A stretch of DNA of 64,000 bases from Rhynchosporium graminicola. Taxonomy: Eukaryota; Ascomycota; Leotiomycetes; Helotiales; Ploettnerulaceae. Position numbers and translations under genes: made by a program. Below, in pieces: positions 48,301-61,330 of this stretch. The notes below the pieces were generated by a model, which worked only from the letters and a program-made list of their open reading frames with translations, was not told the origin of the DNA and ran no database searches. Positions within the stretch are counted from its first letter, which is position 1, and every line of letters starts with the position of its first letter. The DNA is taken from contig FJUW01000006.1 in assembly GCA_900074885.1 (NCBI GenBank), forward strand, positions 808,512-872,511. Direction: 5' to 3'.

Positions 48301-50420
48301 CTTATTTAAGTTCTTTATAAGGTACTTCTTAGTTACTTATAGTTCGTCTATAGATTACTAATATAAGGGCGAATATATATTAAGTAATAATTCTTCTAGA
48401 ATAATTTTATAATCGTATAAGTAATATAGCAGAAGAATATTAGAATCCCGCTTAGAGAAAGCTTCCTTAAGAGTATAGTATTATTCTGATAGCTTTTTAG
48501 TTACGAGTCGTTTAGTATCAGGATCCTTAGAGGATTTACTATTTAGATAGTCTTATATAAGGCAGTCTATCTTATAGATACTAATAAAGAATAATTCGGA
48601 GCTTTTATATTTTATATTAAAGTAAAAAGCTATAGTACTAATTTAGTAAATCGGAACTAGTCTCTAGATCCTTAGAGGTTAAGAGAAGCACTTATAGTAG
48701 GGTTTTAGTATAAGTACCTTTCTCGATGAATTCGGAGCGGAAAAGGGTTCGGATTCCTTAGTAATAAGCGGAAATAAGTTAAAGGATAGGGATAATATAT
48801 TAATATACCGTATCGCTACTGTTTAGTATAATCGGCGTTAGTCTAGCTAGTTTATAGCTGAGTCTCGCGCGTCAGTATCGATTTAGTAAGATCGATTGAT
48901 GCTAAGTTTATAAAGTAGTAGAGTTATAATTATCTCCTTATTATATCGGAAGGTAGCTAGATAGTATTCCGACTATAGTAGCTTATAGTAGAGCGTATCT
49001 AGCTTAACCTGAAATCGTCGTATCTATTTAATACTAATAATTATATCTTATTATCCTAAATCGAGGAGAATAAAAAAGTAGTTATAAATACGCTTACTAT
49101 TAATAGAAAAGTATAAATATATAAAATAGATAATATAGGTTCTAACGGACTATTAGAACCTACGTATTAGAATAGAATAGGGTAGTAGCTCGAATTTAAT
49201 ACTAAGGGCCCCTGATAATTATCTAGTAAGAGTATAATTAATAAATAGATAGCTATTCGCTCCGGTATCGATTAAGCTATTTATAGAGACTCTTAGCCTG
49301 TTTATACTAACTATAGTCGAGTATATGAATTACTTACTTCTTATTAGGGAGTTAAGGTTAAGATTAGAGAGATTATACCTACGTAGACCTAGGAAAGAGT
49401 TTTTACCTAGGCCTTATTATTTCCCTTTAGTATTAGTCCAGATTCAGAGAGTATATTCTCTACTACTTCCTTAGTTACTCTTTCCTCTTCCGGAAATTCG
49501 TTAATTAATTAAACCTTAAGCGGGTTAGAGTAGTCCGGCTTAATATAACTGAGCTAGCTATAGCTATAATACCTAAGGGGTTCTCCGGTTAAGATAGTAG
49601 GGCGTTCTAGCACGGAGAGAGTACTAGCCTATACTAGGGTAGAGATACGTACATATAGTATAGGAGTAGTTTATCGAGGGGCTAAGGGTTTGTATGCCGA
49701 TGCAGGCAAAACTGACTAAGGTACTGGTAAACTGACTAAGGTACTGGTTACAAATCCAACACCCCTAAAAGGAACTTATCTTATATAGAGATTAGTCTAT
49801 CTATAGTATCTTCTAGAGAGTTATTCTTTTCCTCCTAGTCCGCTAATCGTTATAAGAGGGAATAAATCAGGTTCGAGTTATCTATAGTAGTAAGAGTACT
49901 TAGCGATTATACTTCTAGGGAATTTCGTTTTTATTTTCCTTTCCCTCTTAGTTAGTACTTCCTTACTTAATAAGGTATTAATATTCTCTAGTATAAGAGA
50001 CGTTTAGAGTGAGGAAAGATATAACAGATTAGGTCCGGAGGTAAAGCAGGGGGAGTCGCGTCGAGTTCCCCTAGAACTAGAGGAGTCTCTAGTTTATTAG
50101 TTAGAAGCTATAATAGTAGCTTAAAAAGGGGTATATTAGGGCTATTTCGGCGGCGATACGTAGAAGTTAAAGTTCCGGGGTATTTATTATACTTTCTTTA
50201 AAATCTATCTATAATTCCTTTATACTAAGGGGGTTATTAAAAGAGTATTAGTAAAGACCTTCTCTATTATACTATTTACGATAAGCTAAATTAAACCCTA
50301 ATTTATAGCTATCTGAGAGATCTCTAGTATCTCGGCTATATATAAGTAGTTATCGAATAACTAACTTAGTAGTGAGATATTATAGTAAGCTATCTCCGGC
50401 TATCTTAATCTCTTCGTTTA
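45359..50420 (-). pseudogene. G4 gag-pol relic with gag deletion
   Basis: Minus-strand chromovirus polyprotein: chromodomain and integrase (about 45450-46800), RNase H, RT with the catalytic box in the interval about 47913-47925 (GATAAT for GATGAT), protease and gag. Compared with G3, about 800 bp of gag (G3 30440-31240) are absent, and a 75-bp LTR-A fragment lies at the joint (49687-49761). Stops throughout are RIP type. Confidence 0.8.
49687..49761 (-). mobile_element. LTR-A fragment, 5' end only
   Basis: Contains the LTR-A start (reverse complement of TGTTGGATTTGTAACC) and the GCCTGCATCGGCATAC segment, with an AAACTGACTAAGGTACTGGT unit present twice in tandem. The rest of the LTR is missing together with adjoining gag, so the element inserted and a deletion then removed most of it. 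Confidence 0.8.
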
Positions 50421-50421
50421 A

Positions 50422-50689
50422 TATAATAATATAAGACTCGAGGCGGTATATAAGTAAGAATAAATAAGTAGGGAGGCTAAGAGCGATCTTATATAATCTA
50501 TTACGAAGGAAACGAAAAGATAAGGAAGGAAGAAGAAGAGAGATAGAGTATAAAGCACCTTATATATATACGCCGGTACTAGTCCGATACTATACCGGGT
50601 CGGATACTAGTTCTGCCGGGATACCTATGAACTTAGGCCCTAGTATCTATCCTTCTTCTTATATAACCTTCAGGTAAGCTGTCGTTATA
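50422..50689 (-). repeat. Middle LTR shared by G4 and G5 (268 bp)
   Basis: The left side is the G4 leader (TTAATCTCTTCGTTTAA) and the right side is the G5 polypurine tract (TTACCCCCC). It therefore serves as 5' LTR of G4 and 3' LTR of G5. Confidence 0.9.
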
Positions 50690-51100
50690 TTACCCCCCTC
50701 CTAAGAAGAGCTTAACCCTAAGCTCGGAAGGTTATAGTTTATACTGGAATTAGTCTTTATTATAACTATTTTCGTTAATATTCGCTTAATAAGCGCTAGC
50801 CGCTCTTTAGTAGTAGTAAATTCTTTATCAGGTTCTAACTAGTTATATCGCTATAATAGTACTATATTAGTTATAGCTTCTAAATCGGGCGGTAAGCGGT
50901 ATTTACTTTATCTATTTATAGCGGGAGTCGAGTTTAAGTAGGGCGTAGGGTATATAAAGGAAGGGGTTTATTAATATTAGAGCCTTTCTTTTTTAACTGC
51001 GATAACTACTTCAACTTATAAGTTTACTTTCCCTAGACTGCGATACGGTCCTAGAGTAGGTATTATTACTAACTACTATAGTAGTCTGCTGCAATCTTAT

Positions 51101-52120
51101 ATATTAATCGACCTAATTAACTCTTTTCTTAATATAAGTAAGTTTCCTGTTTTAGTATTAAGGATTTCACGGATCTATAATACTAACTCCTGCAGTACCT
51201 TTACTAGTTCCCGCTAGTGCTCTTTCGGCGGCGTATCGTATATATTACCTGCGATATATTCGCGCCTTCCTTAAGATAAAGTATAATAATACTCTTATTC
51301 TAGAACTTCTATATTCGTTTAATAAGCTTAACTCTAAGCTTTATAAGTATTATTCGGCGTTAAAGAGTAGTTATAAGCTTATAAGTTACTTAAACCTGAA
51401 CGTAAGTATATATACTAATACGTTATAGTTACTTAACTATATTAATACAGAGTACGCTATTTTATCCGAGTTATTTCCTAGTAGCGAAGCTAAAGACGCG
51501 GAGCTGAATCGGGGCGGTATTATAGCTACTTATAAGGCGATTAATCAGATCTATTATCTTACGAAATCTACTACTCTTATTACTACGTTAAAGATTACTA
51601 CTATATAATTAGTAGAGACTTAGGCTTTAAGGTATTCTATAGAGAAAGTATTTAAGGAGTTAGAGTTTATTAAAGTAATAAGTTAAGATCTTAAATCCTT
51701 AGATACTAGTATAATACTAATATAATATAGGATCTAGATCTTTTAATAGTAGATTCGGCGAAATCTAGGTTAATAGTATAAATAGTATTAAAGCAAACGA
51801 AAGAGTTAAATAGTATTATACAGGAATTTGCGAAGAAAGCTATATTTAAAGCTACGATATCTAATACTAAAGGAAAAAGGAATTTGCCTTCTAGTTCAGA
51901 GATAGTATCAGATCTAGATACTCTTAGACTTTCTCTAAAGAAGAAACCTTATAGGATTAGCTATTATACTCGGTCTACTACTAAAGCAGCGTTAGTAAGT
52001 TTAAATAAGGAGTTAGACGTAGTAGTTCTAGTTCTAGATATTCTAGATTTACTAGAAGCTCCGGAGAACTTAGGAGAGAAAACTAGTAAAGTAGGAGTAG
52101 TTAAAGAAATAGAGTTCTAG
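51101..52120 (+). pseudogene. Antisense gene of G5
   Basis: Best preserved copy in its first exon. Presumed start ATA at 51101-51103, TATA at 50951-50958. From about 51175 the frame runs for more than 70 codons without a stop. Intron 51675-51730 (56 bp, GTAATAAGT to TATAG), then a second exon ending in TAG at 52118-52120, with its last 78 codons open. It carries KKK, YYTRS and LGE motifs like the G2 copy. Function unknown. Part of it (from 51634) is repeated after the N at 52916. Confidence 0.62.
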
Positions 52121-52915
52121 ATATAGCGTTATTACGGAGTATAATCGGGGGATTATCCTTAGTAATAAATTCTGATACTAGTAACTATAATAGCTTATTA
52201 TCCTCTAAGTAACTATAGTTATTTATTTCGTCTTCTTAAGCCTTAATATACTAATCTAGTTTACGCGGAGGTCTAAGCTTACTTAGGTTAGTAGCGTAGA
52301 AGTCTCTGAGCTTATATAAAGTACTTATTAGATCGGAAGTATTATACTAAGTTAAGTCCGGGTTATAGCTTAGCTAGCTAACTTAATACTTCAGATTATC
52401 TCTTAGGAGCTATATAGCGAGTATATCTTATAACTTCTACTCTTCTTAAGTAGTAATAACCTCCGGGGGTAGGTTTTATAATTCCTAGCCTAGTAATAAG
52501 TTATCCGAGTCCTTAAAGAGTAATTCGGGAGCGAATATATCGTAAATAGAAGATCCCGGGAGTAAATCTAGCTTATAGGAGTATCTGATCTTAGCTAAGA
52601 CCTAGTATAATCCTACTTAGAGACTAGATAGCTTCTTACTTAGCTAGTAATTCTTAAGGTTCCTTATAGAGAGAAATACCTTATCTCTAACTTCCTAGTC
52701 GATACTAAACAATTTCAGGTAAATTAAAGCGCTTATCTTATACTAAGTAGCTAATATATTAGCTTTTATAACCTCGATAGCGGATTTAGTATATTTAGCT
52801 AGGGATTTAGTATTAGTATAATTAAGCTTCTCTTATAGTATCGATCCGGTAAGTTACTTCTAGTCCTAGCTATTCCGTAGTAGTATACTATATTTAAGAG
52901 TATATAGCGCTATAC
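52121..52915 (-). pseudogene. G5 chromodomain and integrase end (left contig end)
   Basis: Homologous to the end of G3 pol. Runs into the N at 52916 and is repeated, with a couple of base differences near the contig end, at 53404-54198. Confidence 0.75.
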
Positions 52916-52916
52916 N
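52916..52916. other. Single-N assembly joint with 1282-bp flanking repeat
   Basis: 52917-54198 repeats 51634-52915, with at least two mismatches close to the left contig end (52806 and 52820 region). Confidence 0.92.
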
Positions 52917-53403
52917 ATTCTATAGAGAAAGTATTTAAGGAGTTAGAGTTTATTAAAGTAATAAGTTAAGATCTTAAATCCTTAGATACTAGTATAATAC
53001 TAATATAATATAGGATCTAGATCTTTTAATAGTAGATTCGGCGAAATCTAGGTTAATAGTATAAATAGTATTAAAGCAAACGAAAGAGTTAAATAGTATT
53101 ATACAGGAATTTGCGAAGAAAGCTATATTTAAAGCTACGATATCTAATACTAAAGGAAAAAGGAATTTGCCTTCTAGTTCAGAGATAGTATCAGATCTAG
53201 ATACTCTTAGACTTTCTCTAAAGAAGAAACCTTATAGGATTAGCTATTATACTCGGTCTACTACTAAAGCAGCGTTAGTAAGTTTAAATAAGGAGTTAGA
53301 CGTAGTAGTTCTAGTTCTAGATATTCTAGATTTACTAGAAGCTCCGGAGAACTTAGGAGAGAAAACTAGTAAAGTAGGAGTAGTTAAAGAAATAGAGTTC
53401 TAG
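52917..53403 (+). pseudogene. Repeated 3' part of the G5 antisense gene (assembly copy)
   Basis: Identical to 51634-52120. It starts abruptly after the N and includes the intron and the final 78 open codons. Confidence 0.7.
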
Positions 53404-56400
53404 ATATAGCGTTATTACGGAGTATAATCGGGGGATTATCCTTAGTAATAAATTCTGATACTAGTAACTATAATAGCTTATTATCCTCTAAGTAACTATA
53501 GTTATTTATTTCGTCTTCTTAAGCCTTAATATACTAATCTAGTTTACGCGGAGGTCTAAGCTTACTTAGGTTAGTAGCGTAGAAGTCTCTGAGCTTATAT
53601 AAAGTACTTATTAGATCGGAAGTATTATACTAAGTTAAGTCCGGGTTATAGCTTAGCTAGCTAACTTAATACTTCAGATTATCTCTTAGGAGCTATATAG
53701 CGAGTATATCTTATAACTTCTACTCTTCTTAAGTAGTAATAACCTCCGGGGGTAGGTTTTATAATTCCTAGCCTAGTAATAAGTTATCCGAGTCCTTAAA
53801 GAGTAATTCGGGAGCGAATATATCGTAAATAGAAGATCCCGGGAGTAAATCTAGCTTATAGGAGTATCTGATCTTAGCTAAGACCTAGTATAATCCTACT
53901 TAGAGACTAGATAGCTTCTTACTTAGCTAGTAATTCTTAAGGTTCCTTATAGAGAGAAATACCTTATCTCTAACTTCCTAGTCGATACTAAACAATTTCA
54001 GGTAAATTAAAGCGCTTATCTTATACTAAGTAGCTAATATATTAGCTTTTATAACCTCGATAGCGGATTTAGTATATTTAGCTAAGGATTTAGTATTAAT
54101 ATAATTAAGCTTCTCTTATAGTATCGATCCGGTAAGTTACTTCTAGTCCTAGCTATTCCGTAGTAGTATACTATATTTAAGAGTATATAGCGCTATACCG
54201 ATAGAATCGTAAGGCAGGGTTACTTAGGCGCGGTCTATTATTAGTAGTAGTTCGCCCTAGTTACTCTAGTAATAATTAATAAAAAGTCTAAAGTATTAGT
54301 TAATATACTAATTTATAATCTCTATTTATCTATCGGTTTACTAATAGAAAGAGGTAAAGAGCTTAACCTTAACTCTAATTATATAGTAAAACTCTTACTA
54401 GAAGAATAAGACTAGCTAAGCTCCTTAGTCGGATATAATTAACTTAGAAGTATATCTGAAACAATATATCTATTAGATAAATAATATTACTATCCCGCGG
54501 GTATCGATATTATAATAGTATAGTATCGATACAGAGTCTTTCCTTAAGCGGTCGATAAATACTAATATCTTATTAAATCCTTAGTTATTAGGCGAGAAGT
54601 CCTTAAAATCTATAGCTAAGTACTATATAGAGTAGCTAAGTACTAGTAATAAGTAGAGGAATTCTTACTATTTCGTCTGTTTCGGATAAGAGTACTAGTA
54701 GGAGTAGTAATTATAAGTATACTATTTTATATCTAATATAAGTCCTTTCTAATAATAATAAGTAGAAATTATTTCGGTAGTCTTACGAGCGTTTAGATAA
54801 GCGAAGGAAACTTGATCGTAGATTTCGCTAATTAAATAGGTATATAGCGGAGTATAGCGTTATATATATAGATAACTATTATAAAGTAGTAAACTATTAT
54901 TAATAGTATAGCTATCTCCTAATTTATTTCGTTCCTTAGAGAACGATTCTCAGTTAAATTAGTATAGTTTCTCGATTAAATTAAAGGAGTTATATATAGG
55001 TTCCGGTAATATATTAGTCCCTAGCGATATTAGGCATATATAACTGATTTGATTAATATAATACTTAGCTAGTTCCGTATTAATCCTAAGGTCTAAGCGG
55101 TCTAGAAGTAGTAAAACCCGAGATCTATTATCTTATTTCTATTATTCCTATATCCTTAGATCTTATTCCTTATAGCTAAGGATATTAGCTTTAGTATTAT
55201 CTTTACTAGGCGTATATATAATTTGAAAATTAAATTCGGAAAGGAATTCTATCTATCTAGCTTACTTACTAGTTAGGACCTTAATAGTTATAAAGTATTC
55301 TAAGGATCGATAGTCTGTATATATACTAGTATAGTATTATAGAGATATAAGTTCCGGTCTCTATTTCCGGAAAGACTTAATAATAGTATATAATTCATTA
55401 TTATAAATCTCCTAGTTTAGTTTATATCTATTAAGAATATAAGAGTAGAATCTAATTAAATACTACTAGTTATCTTTATATAATTAAGAGATAACTCTAG
55501 CTATTATAATATTAGAGGTATTAGTTTCTAGTTTAGTCTATAATTCAGAGTCGAAATAATATAGTTTCTGCACTAATAATAGTTATTAATATAAATCGTC
55601 GAAGGACTTCTTATAATTATCAGTGAAATTCTATAGTACTATAGGCCGAGTAAGTATTAAGAGAGGTTTAGCGATAAGGCCGAAATTCCGAATAAATTAA
55701 TAGTAAAACCTATAGAATCCTAAGAAAGATTTTATAGCTATTACTATTTCGAGGTACTTCTAGTCTACTAATAGTACTACCTTCTCGGGATCTGGCTCGA
55801 TTCCGTTAGTAATAACGATTGTCCGAGGTATTTAATCCGAGTAATATAGAATTCGCTTTTCTTAATATCTACTTAGAGTCCGGTATCTATTAAGTATCGT
55901 AGTACTAATTTAATATATTCCTTATATTCTTAGATTATTTCCGAGTATATAAGAATATTATCTAAGTAAGCTATATAGAAATTATCTAAGTAGTCTAATA
56001 GTATATTATTTATATATCACTAGTATATACTAAGTCTATTATAGAGCCTAAAAGGTAGTACTTTATATTTATAAGATCTAAAGCGAGTTCGGAAAGTAGT
56101 ATACTCCTCGGATTCGGGGTCTATATAGATACGATTAAATACTACTTAGATATCTAGTTTAATAAAGATTATTACTTTAGATATACGAGTTAAGAGCTTA
56201 TTAATCCGGAGTATTAAGTAGGAATCCTTTCGAGTGATTATATTAAGCTTATAATAGTCGATATAGAAGCGTAATCCTCTATCGGCCTTCTTAACGAATA
56301 GTATAAGTAATATAAAGGGACTTTAGCTAGATTCGATAAATCCCTTATCTAGGTTCTTTATAAAGTACTCCTTAGTTACTTATAGTTTATCTATAGATTA

Positions 56401-59187
56401 CTAATATAAGAGCGAATATATATTAAGTAATAGTTCTTCTAAGATAATTCTATAATCGTATAAGCGATAAGGCGGAAGAATATTAGAATCCCGCTTAGAA
56501 AAAGCTTCCTTAAGAGTATAGTACTATTCCGGTAGCTTTCCGGCTATAAGTCGTTCGATATCGGGATCCTTAGGAGAGTCGCTATTTAGATAGTCTTATA
56601 AGAGGCGGTCTATCTCGTAGATATTAATAAAGAATAATTCGGAACTTTTACGTTTTATATTAAAGTGAAAAGCTATAGTACTAATTTAGTAAATCGGAAC
56701 TAGTTTTCAGATCCTTAGAGGTTAAGAGGAGTACTTATAATAGAGTTTCGGCGCAGGTACCTTTCTCGATGAATTCGGAGCGGAAAGAGGTTCGGATTCC
56801 TTAGTAATAAGCGGAAATAAGTTAAAGAGTAAAGATAATATATTAATATACTATAATACTATTATTTAATATAATCGGCGTTAGTCTAGCTAGTTTATAG
56901 CTAAGTCTCGCGTATTAGCGTTAATTTAGTAAGATGGATTAATATTAAGTTTATAAGGCGATAGAGTTATAATTATCTTCTTATCGTATTAGAGAGTAGC
57001 TAGATAGCGTTCCGACTATAGTAGCTTATAGTAGAGCGTATTTAGCTTAACCTGAAATTGTTATATCTATTTAATACTAATAATCATATCTTACTATCCT
57101 AAATTAAGGAGAATAAAAGAGTAGATATAAATACGCTTACTATTAATAGAAAGGCATAAATATATAAAATAGGTAATATAAGTTCTAATAGACTATTAGA
57201 AACTACGTATTAGAATAGAATAAGGTAGTAGCTCGATTTTAATACTAAGGGCTCCTAATAGTCGTCCGGTAAGAGTGCGATTAATAAACAGATAACTATT
57301 CGCTCCGGTATCGATTAAGCTATTTATAGAGACTTCTAGCCCGTTTATACTAACTATAGTTAGATATATAAATTACTTACCTCCTATTAGGGAGTTAAGG
57401 TCAAGATTAGAGAGATTATACTTACGTAGACCTAAGAAGGAGTTTTTACTTAAGCCTTATTATTTCCCTCTAGTATTAGTTCAGATTCGGAGGGTATATC
57501 CTCTACTACTTCCTCGGCTACTCTCTCCTCTTCTGGAAATTCGTCGATTAATTAAACTTTAGGCGGGTTAGAATAATCTAGCTTAATATAACTAAGCTAT
57601 CTATAACTATAATACCTAAGGGGTTCTCCGGTCGAGGTAGTAAGGCGTTTTAGCGCGGAGGGAGTACTAGCTTATACCGGGGTAGAAGTACGTATATATA
57701 GTACAGGAGTAGTTTATTAAGGAGCTAAGCTTAAGGACTAGTAAGAGGTAGAACTAGTAGTAGTTATAATAATAATAGTAGGCTTACGGTACTATACCTA
57801 AGTAGTAGCTTTCTTAGGATAGATATATTCTGAGTTATAGTAACGCTTAGTATTAAAAGAAAGTAAGGATCTAACTATAGAAGCGTAATCCTTATTTTAT
57901 ATTAGTTTAATAATAAGAGTTAAAGTGCATAAGAATAATATAATCTTATCCTATATATAGAAGAACTACTCCTTCTTTTTAACCTTACTTTAGATAGTAG
58001 CGCTTTGAAATCGATTACGAAACTCAGCGAAAGTCTCGCGTATATAGCTAAGTTATTATATTTCTAAGTAGTAGAAAGCGTTATAGTAGTCGTCTTCCTC
58101 TAAACTAATAAGAAAGTTCTCCTCTAATAAGGAGAATATTTTATTACTAGTTTTAAACTCGTTAGCGAGGTACTAAGGCGTAAGATACTCTTTAGCTAAT
58201 CTAGTAACTAGCTCCTATACGAGAACGCGCTAGGAGAAGTCCGTAGGGTAATAGTCGGCGTTTATAGCTAGCTTATCTCATATCGATACTCTCTATTAGA
58301 GGAAAGTAAGATCTGATCTATTATCTAAGGGCAGGATCTTCTTAGTAAGATAAGACTTCCTAAGGCGTAACTCTATTAATTCGGCGCCGGGAGAGGAAGA
58401 TAGTTTATTAGGAATAATATCCTCTCTCTTAGTGCTACGTATCGGAATAGAGTTTATTAGCTTATTAAACTCTATTATACGCGGAGATTATAGTATTAGT
58501 TCTAGTAGGAGAGTCGAAGATAAGCAAGGGACTCCTATAAGGAACTTATCTTATATAGAGATTAGTCTATCTATAGTATCTTCTAGAGAGTTATTCTTTT
58601 CCTCTTAGTCTACTAATCGTTATAAGAGGGAATAGATTAACTTCGAGTTACTTATAGTAATAGGAGTACTTAGCGATTATACTCCTAGTGAATTTCGCTT
58701 TTATTTTCCTTTCCCTCTTAGTTAGTACTTCCTTAATAAAGTATTAATATTCTCTAGGGCAGGAGACGTTTAGAGTAAGGAAAAGTATAATAGATTAGGT
58801 TCGGAGGTAGAGCAGGGGAGATCGCGTCGAGTTCCCCTAGAACTAGAGGAGTCTCTAGTTTATTAGTTAAGAGCTATAATAATAGCTTAAAAAGGGGTAT
58901 ATTAGGGCTATTTCAGCGGCGATACGTAAAAGTTAAAGTTCCGGGGTATTTATTATACATTCTTCAAAATCTATCTATAATTCCTTTATACTAAGAGGGT
59001 TATTAAAAGAGCGTTAGCGAAGACCTCCTCTATTATATTATTTATAATAAGCTAAATTAAATCCTGATTTATAGTTATCCGAGAGATCTCTAGTATCTCG
59101 GCTATATACAAGTAGTTATCGAATAACTAACTTAGTAGTAAGATATTATAGTAAGCTATCTCCGGCTATCTTAATCTTTTTATTTAA
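53404..59187 (-). pseudogene. G5 gag-pol relic with chromodomain
   Basis: Minus strand. Chromodomain about 53530-53740, integrase to about 54900, RT with the altered catalytic box near 55957-55971, protease near 57300, gag with a knuckle near 57590-57640 and capsid part to about 59050. The layout is the same as G3 and the RIP stops are similar. The leader before the 5' LTR keeps the TTTAA boundary. Confidence 0.82.
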
Positions 59188-59455
59188 TATAAAAAAATAA
59201 GACTTAAAGCAATATATAAGTAAGAATAAAAAAGTAGGAAAGCTAAGAGCAATCTTATATAGTATACTACGAAAGAAACAAAAAGATAAGGAAAGAAGAA
59301 GAAAAGAGATAGAGTATAAGGCACCTTATATATATATACTAGTACTAGCCCGATACTATACTAAGTCGGATACTAGTTCTGCCGGGATACCTATGAACTT
59401 AGGCCCTAGTATCTATCCTTCTTCTCATGTGACCTTCAGGTGAGCTGTCGTCATA
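59188..59455 (-). repeat. G5 5' LTR (268 bp)
   Basis: Starts TATAAAAAAATAAGACTT and ends GTGAGCTGTCGTCATA, then AGAAG. Confidence 0.9.
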
Positions 59456-59639
59456 AGAAGATCTTCCAGTATTAGTAGAGGATCGATCTGCGATACGATA
59501 GTAAGATATAAGACCCGTATCAGATTCCTTAGAGTTAGACTTCTCCTTTCGCGATCTCTTATTTAGAGACTTAGAAGATATAAAAATAATTGAAGCTTTC
59601 GAATATTTTAATAATAGAAGAAAAGAAATAAGTATAAGC

Positions 59640-60594
59640 AATCTATGGTATATTATATTTAAAGGAAGACGAACCCTCTTTATATATAATTATTTACCCA
59701 AATAGCTCTAAGGAAGACTACTTCGAAAAGGTCCGAACTATTCTCTATAAGCTTTAGGATAATAGATTATACTTAGACCCTAAGAAAAGCGAGTTTACTT
59801 ATAAGAAGCTTAAATATCTAGGATTTATTATATATATCGATAGGAAAAGTGTAAGCTCTAATCTAGAAAAAGTAATAGTAATTAAGAAGTAAGTATAATC
59901 TAAAACTTAGAAAGACATATAACGCTTCTTAGGATTGATAAACTTCTGTCGAATATTTATAGCGAAATACTTAAAGCTAATAGCGCTTTTAATAATATTA
60001 ATAGAAAAGAGTTAATTGGTCTCCTAGAGAAAACTAAAACGGAAAGTATTTAAGGCTTTAATAGAGAAGTTTTATAACGCTTTAGTACTTATATACTAGG
60101 ATCCAAGACTTTGGATATTCTTAGAGACTAATTATAATATATTCGTAATAGGAAGCGCTCTCCTTTGAGAAAAGTATAGAGTCTAACAACTAGTAAGCTT
60201 CTTCGCTTAAAAATTAAAAATCTAAGATTAATTGTAATATCTATAATAAGAAGATACTAATAGTAATTACTTACTTAAAATTTTAAGCTCTTAAGTTAAA
60301 AGTATATAGCTTCTTTATAATTTATATAGATTATAAGAACCTTAAATACTTTATAACTAAGCGATAGCTATTAGAGCGTTAGATATACTAGTATAAGACC
60401 TTAGTACTATTCTAGTTTACCTTAGTATATTAGCTAGGATCTAAAGCTATTATCTTAGATATCTTATTATAGAAGAAGTAAGATATATCAAGAGCGAGTA
60501 ATATAAATTCGAGGTTCTGCAGGTTTTCAGACTTAGATCGCGTAGTAAACTAACTAGCTCTAGAAAGGAAAATAAAAGTTAGAGTAATAACTAT
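59640..60594 (+). pseudogene. RT thumb and RNase H relic of a second gypsy family
   Basis: Plus-strand frames give KKSEF, then YLGFII, then FLGLINFCRIFI, then FVIGSALL and VSFFxQKLK, the RT connection and RNase H of a Ty3/gypsy element. The sequence is clearly different from the G family at the same positions. It is less saturated with RIP than the G elements. It begins somewhere after 59456 and is cut at 60595 by the G6 LTR; no LTR of its own is visible. Confidence 0.72.
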
Positions 60595-60862
60595 TATAAC
60601 GACACAAGACTTAAGGCGGTATATGAGCAGGGATAAAATAAGTAGGGAGGCTAGGAGCGCGCTTATATAGTCTATTACTAAGGAAATAAGAAGATAAGAA
60701 AGAAAGAAGAATGGAGATAGAGTATAGGTACCTTATATATATACGCTAGTACTAGTCCGATATTATATCGAGTCAGCTACTAGTTATATCGAGATACCTA
60801 TAAACTTAGGTTCTAGTACTTATCTTTCTTCTTATATAACCTTCAGGTAAGCTATTATTATA
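60595..60862 (-). repeat. G6 3' LTR (268 bp)
   Basis: Starts TATAACGACACAAGACTT and ends AAGCTATTATTATA. Confidence 0.85.
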
Positions 60863-61330
60863 TTACCCCCACCCCCCTAAGAAGAGCTTAACCCTAAGCT
60901 CAGAAGGTTAATATTTATACTAGAAATTAGTATTATTACAACTATTTTTATTAAGGGTCGCATAATAGATACTAGCAGTTCTTTAATAATAGTAATTTCT
61001 TAAATAGTAACTAGCTGGTTATATTATAATCATAATACTATATTAGTTGAAGCTTCTAAATTAAGTAGTAAGTTATATTTACTTTATATATTTATAATAA
61101 GAAGCGAGTTTAAGTAGAGTATAAAGTATATAAAGGAAGGAGTTTATAAATATTAGATCTATTCTCTTTTCAATTATAATAACTACTTAATCTATAAGTA
61201 TACTTTCCTTAGATTATTATACTATTACTTAAGGAGTAAGCTTTACTAACTATTATAGTAATATCGCTATAATCTTATATATTAATCGATCTAATTAATA
61301 ATCTTCTTATTACTAGCAAGTTTATCTTAC
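60595..61330 (-). mobile_element. Truncated G-family element G6, 3' end only
   Basis: A 268-bp LTR (60595-60862), C-rich polypurine tract, then the antisense-gene promoter (TATATAAA at 61127-61134) and the first codons of that gene (ATA-TTA-ATC-GAT near 61281). Homology fades at about 61330. It is more diverged from G3 than G2 or G5 are. Nothing of pol or gag remains. Confidence 0.8.

Larger units (their letters stand above)
40035..59455 (-). mobile_element. Tandem chromovirus pair G4-G5 sharing the middle LTR
   Basis: Structure LTR (40035-40302), internal region, LTR (50422-50689), internal region, LTR (59188-59455), all minus strand and all LTRs 268 bp. The left flank is CTAGT and the right flank AGAAG, so there is no common target duplication. 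G5, middle LTR to right LTR, is 9034 bp as assembled and 7751 bp after removing the repeat at the N at 52916. G4 is shorter because of an internal gag deletion plugged by an LTR-A fragment. Unequal recombination between two separate insertions is the simplest origin. Confidence 0.82.
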
